Positions 8,402 through 16,839 of a DNA stretch of 62,161 nucleotides are shown here, in pieces. Positions within the stretch are counted from its first letter, which is position 1. The number at the start of each line of letters is the position of its first letter. The position numbers and the translations under genes are program-made. The stretch is from Lachnospiraceae bacterium (lineage in GTDB: Bacteria; Bacillota; Clostridia; Lachnospirales; Lachnospiraceae), in assembly GCA_015057665.1 (NCBI GenBank), contig SVDY01000009.1:24987-87147 (forward strand). The letters run 5' to 3'. The notes under the pieces are model-generated. The model had not been told where the DNA came from. It ran no database searches and saw nothing but the letters and a program-made list of their open reading frames with translations.

Positions 8402-9721
8402 ATGAAAAAAATAGTATTTCTGATGAGTGTTCTGATTTTTTGTGTTTGTCTGACAGGGACTGTACAGGCGGCGGAAGAAGACCTTTTTGAAAATCCGGCT
8501 CATGTTTACGAACAATTTGAAGATAAGATTTATGATAAAGAATACGAAGTGAAATACGGATTTGCCAGGGAAGGCACCCCGGTATACAGTGATTATTACG
8601 GATCCAGCCAGAGCGGGACAGTGGAAAAGTTTTCAGGGGTCGTAATAGTAAGTGAGACGGAATCCTATGTACAAATCATTTATCATAAAGAAGAGGGATA
8701 CGATATTGGCTGGATTCTTCAGGAATTTTATAAAGAAGAGGTGAAGCTTTATAACGGCGCGGAAAAACAGCTTTTGGCCGATGGTATTTATGCAATGGCA
8801 AATTACAAAGGCAATCGCATTTATTTTGTGGAGCTTTTCTTTGAAGGAGATCAGCAGTATTCCATTCACAGCATTGTAGCAGATGGTTATTTGGAAGTTG
8901 AGTATGACAAGAATGATACAGTCACAGGACTTTTCTGGAATAAAAAGAATGACTCCGCAGCTCAGAAATGGGAGCTGGTAAGAGAATATGACCGTTTTTA
9001 CATTCGGAATCAGGATGCTAAGATGTATCTTGTTCCGAGGGATGGAAAAGAAATCGGTCTGACGCCTATCTTGGAAGACATCAGCAATGCGTTTTCCAGT
9101 CATGGCATAAAAGAAAATTATCGCACGGCCACATGGTCTTTTGTAAGAATGTTTGGTAAAAATACAGATTCCTATCGAAATTTTCTTCAATATGATCCGG
9201 ACTGGGGCAGCAAAGAATATGGGGATGTGGATGGAGACTATGGCGGCAGGATGGCAGCAGCAGGATGCGGTGTGGTTTCCATCGTCAATATGGTATATGC
9301 CTTAAATGGACAGTTTATAGACCCTATGCTTCTTGCAGAATTTGCAGTAGAGAATTATTACAGGGTAATCGGGTCCGGAACGGATGACGAAATATACCGG
9401 GCAGCAGCGGAGGAGTTTGGAGAGGCTTATAATTTCCGGTTTATCAAAAGGTGTTACAGCGTATTTGAGATGAGAGGATATTTGGAAAAGGGATGTGTTG
9501 CCATTTCCTATGTTCCGGGACATTATGTGACCATTGCCGATTATAACGAAGAGACAGAAGAGTTCCTTGTCCTTGATTCTCACCCGATTCCAAGAAGACC
9601 TACGTCCCCTTGGGGAGACTGGTTCCCTTGGGAGAAATTAGAATCAGGAGGCCTTGACTCTTCCTGTTATTTTATATTTGAACAGAGGAAAATGAGTTTT
9701 CAGGGAGGATTATTAAAATGA
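8402..9721 (+). CDS. Secreted protein with SH3-like, ricin-like and C39-like peptidase domains
   Basis: 439 residues. A signal peptide (KKIVFLMSVLIFCVCLTGTV, cleaved after VQA) is followed by an SH3b-like segment (about 45-105), a possible ricin/lectin-like segment ending in a QKWELV motif (about 115-215), and a C-terminal papain-like domain of the peptidase C39-type group (about 265-430). Catalytic candidates are Cys in AAGCGVVSIVN, His in VPGHYVTIADY and Asp in LVLDSHP. It is probably exported and acts on peptides or the cell wall. AAAAAGGAG lies before the ATG. The next gene starts inside its stop codon, so the two are translationally coupled. Confidence 0.78.
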   Translation: MKKIVFLMSVLIFCVCLTGTVQAAEEDLFENPAHVYEQFEDKIYDKEYEVKYGFAREGTPVYSDYYGSSQSGTVEKFSGVVIVSETESYVQIIYHKEEGYDIGWILQEFYKEEVKLYNGAEKQLLADGIYAMANYKGNRIYFVELFFEGDQQYSIHSIVADGYLEVEYDKNDTVTGLFWNKKNDSAAQKWELVREYDRFYIRNQDAKMYLVPRDGKEIGLTPILEDISNAFSSHGIKENYRTATWSFVRMFGKNTDSYRNFLQYDPDWGSKEYGDVDGDYGGRMAAAGCGVVSIVNMVYALNGQFIDPMLLAEFAVENYYRVIGSGTDDEIYRAAAEEFGEAYNFRFIKRCYSVFEMRGYLEKGCVAISYVPGHYVTIADYNEETEEFLVLDSHPIPRRPTSPWGDWFPWEKLESGGLDSSCYFIFEQRKMSFQGGLLK

Positions 9722-10623
9722 TGTTTCATAATGACTCAGCATATGTGCTGATTATGGAAAACTGTATGAAAGGAAAAGGAGCTGATGACAGTTGGAAGAA
9801 AGAATTTATAGCTGCCCTTTCAAAAGATGCAGAAGCAGAAACTCATAAAGCGGCCATGAAGGACCTTATGGGATATATGAAAGATGCCTATGATATGGGA
9901 ATGTATTACGATGTGATGCGTTTTGCAATTAAATGTATGATATATGAAGATGCCTCTTTCGATTACGAAGGATTTTATGCCTGCATGGAAGCGGATCTTA
10001 ATTTAAAAGAGCTTCTTCCTTTTGCATCATACTATGCCGATTATTTAAAAAAGAAAAATGCAGGCGGCGGTGACATGGCCGAGTTTTTCTTAAAAACGCA
10101 GAACATTTTTAGTGATGATTTCGGACGTTTCCTCTATGGGACCATGAAGAATCTTGGCTTTGCAATGCCTTCTACGGAAGAGGAGATTGACCTTGCTGCC
10201 AAATCCGTAAACAAAAAGGCCCGCCCGGGAATGCTGCTTTGTTTTATAGACTATGTATGTGACCGAAGAACAAAGAATGTGGAGCTTTTCTGGTATGCCA
10301 TGAGAAAGTATATACTTCCTGTTCTTGGAACAGCAAAATATACAGATGCCAGAACCAACGAACAGGCCATGCTGAGGGAATTGCTTTCTAAGTATGCATT
10401 TTATATTTATAACGTAGTATATCTTACATACATTGTTGCAAAAAATGAACAGAGTACAGAGGATGAGCTGGATCCCCTTGTTCTTTACTGGGACAAAGAT
10501 GAGAATAAAAAAGCAATTGATGATGAAATCCGCAGATTTTACACTTCTCATAAAGACCGTTTAAGAAAGCTCCTTACAACAAGGGTAAACGAAGGCATGG
10601 ATAAAATGATAGCAGAATTATAG
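9718..10623 (+). CDS. Unknown cytosolic protein coupled to the C39-like gene
   Basis: 301 residues, mostly helical, with no signal peptide. The ATG overlaps the stop of the preceding gene (ATGATG, with AGGAGG nine bases before), so translation is coupled; Met at 9718 or 9721 could start. Aromatic-rich helices (FLKTQNIFSDDFGRFLYG, YAFYIYNVVYLTYIV) suggest an all-helical fold. I do not recognise the family. Because its partner is an exported peptidase-like protein, a linked role is likely, but its nature is unknown. The stop codon lies inside a 17-bp tandem repeat. Confidence 0.75.
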   Translation: MMFHNDSAYVLIMENCMKGKGADDSWKKEFIAALSKDAEAETHKAAMKDLMGYMKDAYDMGMYYDVMRFAIKCMIYEDASFDYEGFYACMEADLNLKELLPFASYYADYLKKKNAGGGDMAEFFLKTQNIFSDDFGRFLYGTMKNLGFAMPSTEEEIDLAAKSVNKKARPGMLLCFIDYVCDRRTKNVELFWYAMRKYILPVLGTAKYTDARTNEQAMLRELLSKYAFYIYNVVYLTYIVAKNEQSTEDELDPLVLYWDKDENKKAIDDEIRRFYTSHKDRLRKLLTTRVNEGMDKMIAEL

Positions 10624-10658
10624 TGATAGCAAAATTATAGTGATAACAGAATTAAAAT
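10608..10658. repeat. Three tandem 17-bp repeats across a stop codon
   Basis: GATAGCAGAATTATAGT, GATAGCAAAATTATAGT and GATAACAGAATTAAAAT follow each other without a gap. The first copy holds the stop codon of the preceding gene. Confidence 0.85.
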
Positions 10659-10711
10659 AGCAACAAATTCGAATAAAGAATGGATAAATGAATCAGAAAA
10701 GGGAGGAGCAT

Positions 10712-11908
10712 ATGCTAAAGGGAAAGACAGTAGCCATTGGCGTGACAGGCAGTATTGCAGCATATAAGATGGCCAATGTGGCAAGTATGCTGATCAAACA
10801 GCATGCAGATGTTCACGTTCTTATGACAGAAAATGCAACCAAGTTTATTAATCCGATTACATTTGAAACACTGACCAACCACAAATGTCTGGTCGAAACA
10901 TTCGACCGTAATTTTCAGTTCCATGTGGCTCATGTGTCTCTTGGACAGAAGGCAGATGTAATGCTGATTGCACCGGCTTCCGCCAATGTGATTGGCAAGC
11001 TGGCCAACGGAATTGCCGATGATATGCTGACAACCACAGCTATGGCAGCAACCTGTCCGAAGATCATCGCACCGGCTATGAATACCCATATGTTCTTAAA
11101 TCCAATTGTTCAGGACAATCTGAAAAAATTAGAACATTACGGTTATGAAGTCATCAGCCCGGCAGCAGGACGTTTGGCCTGCGGTGATGTGGGAGCAGGT
11201 AAGCTTCCGGATGAAGAAACATTGGTAAATTATATCTATAGAACCATTGCGAAAGAGAAGGACATGAAAGGAAAGAAAGTTCTTGTTACGGCAGGACCTA
11301 CCAGAGAATCTTTAGACCCTGTCCGTTTCTTAAGCAATCGCTCTACGGGTAAGATGGGATATGCTGTTGCGAAGATGGCAATGCTTCGAGGTGCGGATGT
11401 AACATTAGTGTCCGGACCAGTCAATATTCCGGCTCCGCCATTTGTGAATGTTGTGCATGTAGAGAGTGCACAGCAGATGTTTGAAGCTGTAAAAGATGCT
11501 GTGGCGGATCAGGACATTATTATTAAATCTGCAGCAGTAGCCGATTATCGCCCGATGACAGTAGCAGAAGACAAGATTAAGAAGACGGAGGGAGATATGT
11601 CCATTCCTCTTGAGAGAACCACAGATATTATTAAATATCTGGGAGAACATAAAAAGGAAGGACAGTTCATCTGCGGTTTCTCCATGGAGACAAAGGATAT
11701 GCTGGAGAATTCCAGTGCTAAACTTGTGAAGAAGAACATGGATATGATCGTAGCAAACAATGTAAAAGATGAAGGTGCAGGATTTGCCGTAGACACCAAT
11801 AAAGTTGTGATGATTACAAAAGACGGTATGAAAGATCTTCCTCTTATGAGCAAGGAAGAAGTGGCGGACAACCTTCTCACAGAGATTATGGAGCGGATTA
11901 ATGGCTAA
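10712..11908 (+). CDS. coaBC: Bifunctional phosphopantothenoylcysteine decarboxylase / phosphopantothenate-cysteine ligase
   Basis: 398 residues, the normal length. The N-terminal flavoprotein CoaC domain (1-180) has GVTGSIAAYK, the PASANVIGKLANG loop and the PAMNTHMF substrate-clamp motif. The C-terminal CoaB ligase (190-395) has VTAGPTRESLDPVRF and the SNRSTGKMG nucleotide/dimer motif. Together they turn 4'-phosphopantothenate and cysteine into 4'-phosphopantetheine for CoA. The ATG at 10712 has GGGAGGAG just upstream; an in-frame ATG 24 bases earlier does not. The next gene, a shell-protein homologue, starts eight bases before this stop. Confidence 0.96.
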   Translation: MLKGKTVAIGVTGSIAAYKMANVASMLIKQHADVHVLMTENATKFINPITFETLTNHKCLVETFDRNFQFHVAHVSLGQKADVMLIAPASANVIGKLANGIADDMLTTTAMAATCPKIIAPAMNTHMFLNPIVQDNLKKLEHYGYEVISPAAGRLACGDVGAGKLPDEETLVNYIYRTIAKEKDMKGKKVLVTAGPTRESLDPVRFLSNRSTGKMGYAVAKMAMLRGADVTLVSGPVNIPAPPFVNVVHVESAQQMFEAVKDAVADQDIIIKSAAVADYRPMTVAEDKIKKTEGDMSIPLERTTDIIKYLGEHKKEGQFICGFSMETKDMLENSSAKLVKKNMDMIVANNVKDEGAGFAVDTNKVVMITKDGMKDLPLMSKEEVADNLLTEIMERING

Positions 11909-12125
11909 AAGTATTGGAATGATTGAGACCATGGGCATGGTACAGGCAACAAAGGCGGCTGACGCAGCATTAAAGAGTGCGGGAGTCCGTCTGGTCGGAT
12001 ATGATCATACAGGAGACGGAAGAATCACAGTTATTATAGAAGGCAGTATTTCTTCTGTAAAAATGGCCATTCAGACAGCGAAATTAATGGTACCGGGAGT
12101 GACCGGTGCTATAAAGACAGAATAA
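11901..12125 (+). CDS. Minimal bacterial microcompartment (BMC) shell-domain protein
   Basis: Only 74 residues, but clearly a BMC fold of the PduA/CcmK type: SIGMIETMGMVQATKAADAA, then KSAGVRLVGYDHTGDGRITV, then EGSISSVKMAIQTA. The edge lysine (LKSAGV) that packs hexamers side by side is present. The pore loop reads GDG where PduA has GSG. The usual last strand and helix, with the IPRPH segment, are absent because the protein stops at GAIKTE. It overlaps coaBC by eight bases and no other BMC gene is in the window. Whether it forms hexamers, caps something or has been repurposed cannot be told. Confidence 0.85.
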   Translation: MAKSIGMIETMGMVQATKAADAALKSAGVRLVGYDHTGDGRITVIIEGSISSVKMAIQTAKLMVPGVTGAIKTE

Positions 12126-12189
12126 ACAGACAGGCGGCAAAGTAAAGTCCGGCCGCCGGATTTAATATGACAGACAGGAGGACGGCAGT

Positions 12190-12894
12190 ATGAAAAAACT
12201 TGACGTATTATATGAGGATGAGCATATTCTGGTATGCATTAAACCAATGGGTGTTCCGGCCCAGAGCGATAAAACAAGAGATCCGGATATGATCACACTG
12301 GTGAAAAAATACCTTTTCGATAAATATCATCTGGAGGAAGAACCATATGTAGGACTAGTACACCGTCTGGACCGTCCCGTTGGCGGAGTTATGGTATTTG
12401 CAAGAAATCTGGAGGCTGCATCAGACCTTTCCAGCCAGATGTTAGATGGTGTTTTTGACAAATACTATCAGGCTGTTCTTACGGGAGAACTTCCTGATGA
12501 AGAAGGGGATATGGTAGATTATCTTCTCCGTGATGGAAAAACAAACACATCAAAGGTTGTAAAAAGAGGAACAAAAGGCGCCAAAAAGGCAGAATTAGAA
12601 TATGAAGTTCTGGATGTAATCGAGACGGATACAGGGATTTATTCCTATGTATTAATTCATCTTTTGACAGGGCGCCATCACCAGATTCGTGTTCAGTGCG
12701 CAAGCAGAGGTGTGGGCATCTATGGAGATACCAAGTACAATCCTCTTTTCCAGAAGGTAAAACGCATTTATAAACAGATCGGGCTTTATTCAACAAGAAT
12801 CGAATTTGAACATCCTGCAACAGGAGAAATGATGGTATTTAAAGCTGAACCGGAAGGAGAAGCGTTTGACATTCTTGAAGTAGAAGATTTCTAA
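12190..12894 (+). CDS. RluA-family pseudouridine synthase
   Basis: 234 residues, a compact RluA-type enzyme without the N-terminal S4 domain. The catalytic motif HRLDRPVGG (Asp nucleophile, about residue 60) and the GRHHQIRVQ motif are clear, as is the LYEDEHILVCIKP opening. It isomerises specific uridines in rRNA or tRNA; which ones cannot be told. CAGGAGG precedes the ATG. It lies between the BMC-like gene (64-base gap with a GC-rich small hairpin, 12142-12163) and the alarmone synthetase, all on one strand, so it is probably in the coaBC operon. Confidence 0.93.
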   Translation: MKKLDVLYEDEHILVCIKPMGVPAQSDKTRDPDMITLVKKYLFDKYHLEEEPYVGLVHRLDRPVGGVMVFARNLEAASDLSSQMLDGVFDKYYQAVLTGELPDEEGDMVDYLLRDGKTNTSKVVKRGTKGAKKAELEYEVLDVIETDTGIYSYVLIHLLTGRHHQIRVQCASRGVGIYGDTKYNPLFQKVKRIYKQIGLYSTRIEFEHPATGEMMVFKAEPEGEAFDILEVEDF

Positions 12895-12997
12895 TATTAT
12901 CTATAGATATTTGTCAATATGCCTTTGCGTTTCCAGAAGAGAGAAATCTGTGGACATCCGGAGGCACGGCAAAAAAACGAAAAAGGGAGGAAGAGAT

Positions 12998-13609
12998 ATG
13001 GGATTACCGGACTTGAGAGATGGACTTACAGAATATAACCGAATGCTGCTTTTATATAGAGGTGCAATTCGTGAAATGACAGCGGTATTGGAGAATCTTG
13101 GGGAAGAAGCACAGTTTTCCAATCGATATAATCCGATTCGTTTTGTGGAATCCAGAATTAAGACAGACGAGAGCATTGTAAGAAAGCTTCAGAGAAAAGG
13201 GAAAGACATTACCGTAGACAATATCCGTACTTATGTAGAAGATGTGGCAGGCATGAAAGTACTCTGCCGAAATACAACAGACATCTATCGTATTGCGGAC
13301 ATGATCAGCAGTCTGCCGAATATAGAAGTGTTAAGGGAGAAGGATTATCAGTGTGATCCAAAGATGAGCGGTTACCGAAGTTATCATATGATAGTCTCCG
13401 TTCCGGTGCTCATGGCAGGACAGCTTGTTCCGACAAAGGCAGAGATTCAGATTCATACACTGGCTATGGATGTATGGGCAGAGCTGGAATATGAGATGAG
13501 CTTTAAGAGCAGAAGCACTGTGTCTGATCAGAAGTTAAAAGAGCTTCGGGAGTGTGCGGATATGATCCAGTTCTTGGATAAGAAAATGCAGGAACTGAAA
13601 AACTTATAA
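12998..13609 (+). CDS. Small alarmone synthetase (RelA/SpoT-domain GTP pyrophosphokinase)
   Basis: 203 residues, matching single-domain (p)ppGpp synthetases such as Bacillus YjbM/RelQ (about 210). Motifs: SRIKTDESIVRKL, the DVAGMKVLC metal-binding region, SGYRSYHMIV, and EIQIHTLAMDVWAELEYEM. There is no hydrolase, TGS or ACT domain. It transfers pyrophosphate from ATP to GTP or GDP in the cytosol. The ATG at 12998 follows AAAGGGAGGAAGAG; an upstream ATA-like opening was not used. It is the last gene of the coaBC unit, with a terminator immediately after. Confidence 0.92.
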   Translation: MGLPDLRDGLTEYNRMLLLYRGAIREMTAVLENLGEEAQFSNRYNPIRFVESRIKTDESIVRKLQRKGKDITVDNIRTYVEDVAGMKVLCRNTTDIYRIADMISSLPNIEVLREKDYQCDPKMSGYRSYHMIVSVPVLMAGQLVPTKAEIQIHTLAMDVWAELEYEMSFKSRSTVSDQKLKELRECADMIQFLDKKMQELKNL

Positions 13610-13610
13610 T

Positions 13611-13640
13611 AAAAAAAGAGCGGCAACCCGCTCTTTTTTT
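13611..13640. terminator. Bidirectional terminator, overlapping the murG stop codon
   Basis: A 13-bp stem (A7-GAGCGG with CCGCTC-T7) has a CAAC loop. The leftward murG stop codon (13639-13641) overlaps its end. Confidence 0.92.
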
Positions 13641-14703
13641 ATTTACTGTGTGTCTGAATGAGATTCATAATGATCTGAATAGAATCATTTAATGTACTTT
13701 CTTTTAAAGCTTTCTTATATGTTTCTCTCTCGTCATATACATACTGTACTGTCTTTAAGAGTGATTCGCCTGTCAGCTCTTCTTCCTGAAGGACATAACT
13801 GTAACCCTGTTTTTCGAAGGATGCAGCATTTAAAATCTGGTCGCCGCGGCTTGCAGCAGCGGAAAGAGGAATCAGAATGTTTGGTTTCTGTAAAGCCAGT
13901 AATTCACAGATGGCATTGGCACCGGCTCTGGAAATCATAATATCTGTTGCGGCGAAAAGATGAGTCAATTCTTCTTTTACGTATTCAAACTGTTTATAAC
14001 CGGTTCTTCCTTCTAAAGAAGAATCGAGATGGTTCTGACCGCAGATATGGATAATCTGGAACTGTTCTAATAAGCTGTCCAGGCAGGAACGTACGGCGTT
14101 GTTGATGATAACGGAACCTAAGCTGCCTCCGATGATTAAAAGAACAGGCTTATCAGATGTGAATCCGCAAAGGGAAAGCCCTTCTTCTTTGCTTCCGGCA
14201 AAAAGTTCCTGACGGATTGGGGAGCCGGTAAGTACCGCTTTTCCTTCCGGAAGGTATTTTAAAGTCTCTGGGAAGTTACAGCATACTTTTGTTGCACATG
14301 GGATACAAATCTTATTGGCAAGACCCGGTGTCATGTCAGATTCGTGAATAATGGCAGGAACACCTCTTCTCTTCGCAGCAAGAACAACGGGAACGGTAAC
14401 AAAGCCGCCTTTGGAGAAAACAACGTCCGGTTTTAATTTTTTAATAAGACGGGATGCTTCCGTGTAACCTTTGATTACCTTAAACGGATCAGAAAAGTTC
14501 TTAGGATCAAAGTATCTTCTAAGTTTCCCGGAGGAGATAGGATGATAAGGAATGTCCATCTCTTCGATTAACTTTCTCTCAATTCCTTCGTGGGAGCCGA
14601 TGTACTGGATGTCATAGCCGGCTTCCTTTAAGAAAGGCATGAGTGCAATATTTGGTGTAACGTGGCCGGCAGTGCCGCCACCGGTTAATACGATTCGTTT
14701 CAT
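13639..14703 (-). CDS. murG: UDP-GlcNAc:undecaprenyl-PP-MurNAc-pentapeptide GlcNAc transferase
   Basis: 354 residues, the normal size. The N-terminal [16 protein letters not shown] loop, [15 protein letters not shown], and the C-terminal [13 protein letters not shown] and [15 protein letters not shown] donor-site motifs are all clear. It converts lipid I to lipid II on the cytosolic membrane face. Unusually for murG, no mraY, murD, ftsW or ftsZ is next to it; the only operon partner is the TSCPD protein 15 bases upstream. It ends within a terminator shared with the alarmone synthetase. Confidence 0.96.
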   Translation of the reverse strand: MKRIVLTGGGTAGHVTPNIALMPFLKEAGYDIQYIGSHEGIERKLIEEMDIPYHPISSGKLRRYFDPKNFSDPFKVIKGYTEASRLIKKLKPDVVFSKGGFVTVPVVLAAKRRGVPAIIHESDMTPGLANKICIPCATKVCCNFPETLKYLPEGKAVLTGSPIRQELFAGSKEEGLSLCGFTSDKPVLLIIGGSLGSVIINNAVRSCLDSLLEQFQIIHICGQNHLDSSLEGRTGYKQFEYVKEELTHLFAATDIMISRAGANAICELLALQKPNILIPLSAAASRGDQILNAASFEKQGYSYVLQEEELTGESLLKTVQYVYDERETYKKALKESTLNDSIQIIMNLIQTHSK

Positions 14704-14717
14704 ATATAAAATGCCTC

Positions 14718-14951
14718 CTAGAGGGATTTTAAAGCCTGAGCAAGCTGGTCAGGACAGGAAGTAGCTTTGAAACCGCAGCGGATGCCTTCTAATCTTTTGA
14801 TTACTTCATCTTTGTGCATGCCTTCTACTAATTTGCCGATACCCTGTAAGTTGCCGTGGCAGCCGCCTTTAAATGCTACGCTTTTTACGATGTCGCCATC
14901 CATCTCAATGTTGATCATCTGAGAACAAACGCCTCTTGTTAAGTATGTCAT
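14718..14951 (-). CDS. TSCPD-domain protein (TIGR03905-like)
   Basis: 77 residues. The sequence ends with the domain signature ([13 protein letters not shown]) and has conserved Cys in RGVCSQ, GGCHGN and IRCGFK. The family is small, uncharacterised and common in Clostridia, where a related domain ends some B12-dependent ribonucleotide reductases. The four cysteines suggest metal binding, which is inference. It has its own promoter (15040-15068, minus) and lies just upstream of murG, which it probably precedes in the mRNA. The AGGAGGGACC site before the ATG is strong. A small hairpin (about 14991-15012) lies in its leader. Confidence 0.88.
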   Translation of the reverse strand: MTYLTRGVCSQMINIEMDGDIVKSVAFKGGCHGNLQGIGKLVEGMHKDEVIKRLEGIRCGFKATSCPDQLAQALKSL

Positions 14952-15039
14952 AATAGGTCCCTCCTAAAATATGTGTTTCAATGGTAAAATGTTCCTCTTC
15001 TGTGTAAGGAACATCAATTTGCATGTTTACGCATTTTTA

Positions 15040-15068
15040 ATGATACCACTTTGAAAGACAGAAAACAA
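15040..15068 (-). promoter_or_regulatory. Promoter for the TSCPD-murG unit
   Basis: On the minus strand TTGTTT and TATCAT are 17 bases apart, with TGG before the -10 box. It sits back to back with the mtnN promoter. Confidence 0.6.
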
Positions 15069-15077
15069 TGGTTTTAG

Positions 15078-15106
15078 TTGACTTTTGGGATTAACTTCAA
15101 TACAAT
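15078..15106 (+). promoter_or_regulatory. Promoter of mtnN
   Basis: TTGACT (15078-15083) and TACAAT (15101-15106) are 17 bases apart. Confidence 0.75.
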
Positions 15107-15167
15107 TGAATTATCTATGAAACGGACCTTAGCAGGTTGACGGCAGACTTAAACAGGAGGTTTGGTT

Positions 15168-15869
15168 ATGAGAATTATTGGTGTAATCGGTGCGATGGAA
15201 GAAGAAGTGTCCATGTTAATTGGGCAGATGAAGAATAAAGAAACTAAAGTAATGGCAGGTATGGAGTTTAACAGAGGAAAACTCTGGGATATCGATGCGG
15301 TTATCGTTAAGAGCGGTATCGGTAAAGTAAACATGGCAATCTGCACACAGATTTTAGTAGACGTATACAAAGTAACTGCAGTGATTAATACAGGTGTTGC
15401 AGGCGGTCTCTATGAGAAATTAAACGTTGGTGACATTGTTATTTCCACAGATGTAGTTCAGCATGATATGGATGCAACAGGTTTTGGCTACAAACCAGGC
15501 CAGATTCCACGTATGGATGTATTCTCATTTCCTGCGGACAAAGCTCTTGCCAAGCTGGCAGTGGAATCCTGTAAACTTGTGAATACAGATATCCAGTGTT
15601 TCACAGGACGTGTTGCAACAGGAGATCAGTTTATCTCCAGCAATGAGAAGAAACAGTGGATTATTGATAATTTTGGCGCATACTGTGCGGAGATGGAAGG
15701 TGGAGCCATGGCTCAGACTGCTTTCCTTAATAAGATTCCGTTTGTTGTAATCCGTGCTATTTCCGATAAAGCGGACAACAGTGCTACTGTCACATATGAA
15801 GAATTTGAACAGCAGGCAATCGTTCATACAATGAAACTTCTTGCAGCCATGTTCTTAAAGATGGCATAA
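15168..15869 (+). CDS. mtnN: 5'-methylthioadenosine/S-adenosylhomocysteine nucleosidase
   Basis: 233 residues, the typical size. It begins MRIIGVIGAMEEEV; the catalytic Glu-12-like residue lies in this stretch. SGIGKVNMAICTQ, NTGVAGGL, the CAEMEGGAMAQTA ribose-binding motif and VIRAISDKAD (catalytic Asp) follow. It hydrolyses MTA and SAH to adenine, linking polyamine and methyl-group recycling. The ATG at 15168 is seven bases after CAGGAGG. It is transcribed alone from the promoter at 15078; no clear terminator follows, so some transcripts may run on toward 16090. Confidence 0.95.
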   Translation: MRIIGVIGAMEEEVSMLIGQMKNKETKVMAGMEFNRGKLWDIDAVIVKSGIGKVNMAICTQILVDVYKVTAVINTGVAGGLYEKLNVGDIVISTDVVQHDMDATGFGYKPGQIPRMDVFSFPADKALAKLAVESCKLVNTDIQCFTGRVATGDQFISSNEKKQWIIDNFGAYCAEMEGGAMAQTAFLNKIPFVVIRAISDKADNSATVTYEEFEQQAIVHTMKLLAAMFLKMA

Positions 15870-16022
15870 GATTTCATCGGATGACAGGAGTGTACAGAAC
15901 AGACATATTATACATGTATGACGTGTGCCATCTGGTAAAAATAGCTTTCATTATAACGGACAGATTTTCCTGAGAAAAACAGCGGAAAAGCCTGTCGAAA
16001 CAATACGAAGGAATCATAGTGT

Positions 16023-16085
16023 ATCCCTCTTTCCAATCCGGGTTTTTCCGTATATAATAACGGCAAACCAAAAGGAAAGAGGGAT
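16023..16085 (+). promoter_or_regulatory. 12-bp inverted repeat spanning a promoter and the next gene's ribosome binding site
   Basis: ATCCCTCTTTCC (16023-16034) and GGAAAGAGGGAT (16074-16085) are perfect complements. The left arm overlaps a -35-like TTTCCA; a TATAAT lies at 16053-16058; the right arm contains the Shine-Dalgarno sequence of the gene at 16090. Transcripts starting after the -10 box would lack the left arm. Confidence 0.6.
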
Positions 16086-16089
16086 TTTT

Positions 16090-16728
16090 ATGTTACAAGA
16101 AATGCTACTTACAACAATCTGTGGCAGAACAATCTTAATTCTTGCTGCCACAGGCATCCTGTCACGAATGATTACCATCTTATCCTACAAAAGAATGAAA
16201 CATGCAGCGGAAAATCCGGGCAAAACAAAACGTCAATGGGTTCTTCTTCTGAAAAAAAGATACGAAAGCTATGAACGGTTCGGACGAATCAAAAATGTGG
16301 AAGCCTTTGTGGAACACTATTTCTCCAGAAAGGGAATTATGGGAATTCCTCTTTCTGTGTGGGACAAGTCGGTGCCGTTTTTGGCTGTGCTTACCTTTAT
16401 GACCGGTGTAATTGGTTCAGGAACATTTTATAATGGAGAAGAACCGATGTATCAGATGATGGGAATGCTGCTTCTTGGCACCTTTTTTGCATCGGGGCTT
16501 TTGCTGTTACATATGATGGGAGACGGAAGAGAAGAAAAGCGCCAGATTGTCGTGGCACTGACAGATTTTCTGGCTAATGGAACTGCTTTGAACGGAAGAG
16601 AAGAAGGACAGGCATCGAAACATAAGCTTCCAACGAAGGCAGAGGTGGAGGCCCTTTCGGAGGCGGCAGTAACAGCGGAAGAAAAACAGGTGTTAGAAGA
16701 GGTGTTGGAAGAGTATTTCTGGAATTAA
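16090..16728 (+). CDS. Unknown membrane protein
   Basis: 212 residues. One N-terminal membrane segment (about 5-25), a basic cytosolic loop (KRQWVLLLKKRYESYERFG), then two more membrane segments (about 95-115 and 120-145) and an acidic, helical C-terminus rich in Glu and Ala. I do not recognise the family. The ATG at 16090 follows GGAAAGAGGGA; an earlier in-frame start would place coding sequence across the promoter-like TATAAT at 16053. Its ribosome site is the right arm of a perfect inverted repeat (16023-16085). pdaA follows 111 bases later. Confidence 0.68.
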   Translation: MLQEMLLTTICGRTILILAATGILSRMITILSYKRMKHAAENPGKTKRQWVLLLKKRYESYERFGRIKNVEAFVEHYFSRKGIMGIPLSVWDKSVPFLAVLTFMTGVIGSGTFYNGEEPMYQMMGMLLLGTFFASGLLLLHMMGDGREEKRQIVVALTDFLANGTALNGREEGQASKHKLPTKAEVEALSEAAVTAEEKQVLEEVLEEYFWN

Positions 16729-16839
16729 AATAAGGAATGAGATCTTCAACAGATAAAGGAAAACGATACAGAAATGGAATAAGACAAAGGAAATAAAGCA
16801 TATAGTGTATGGAAGAAAAAGCGGCGAAGGTATACAGAT

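Noticed and set aside
10090..10551. A 153-codon minus-strand frame within the unknown gene at 9718
   Set aside because: The plus-strand gene has a strong ribosome site and stop-start coupling; the antisense frame has neither and is Cys/Ile-rich in the way of shadow frames.
11405..11938. A 177-codon minus-strand frame across coaBC and the BMC-like gene
   Set aside because: Both plus-strand genes are recognised families; the antisense frame has no start signals.
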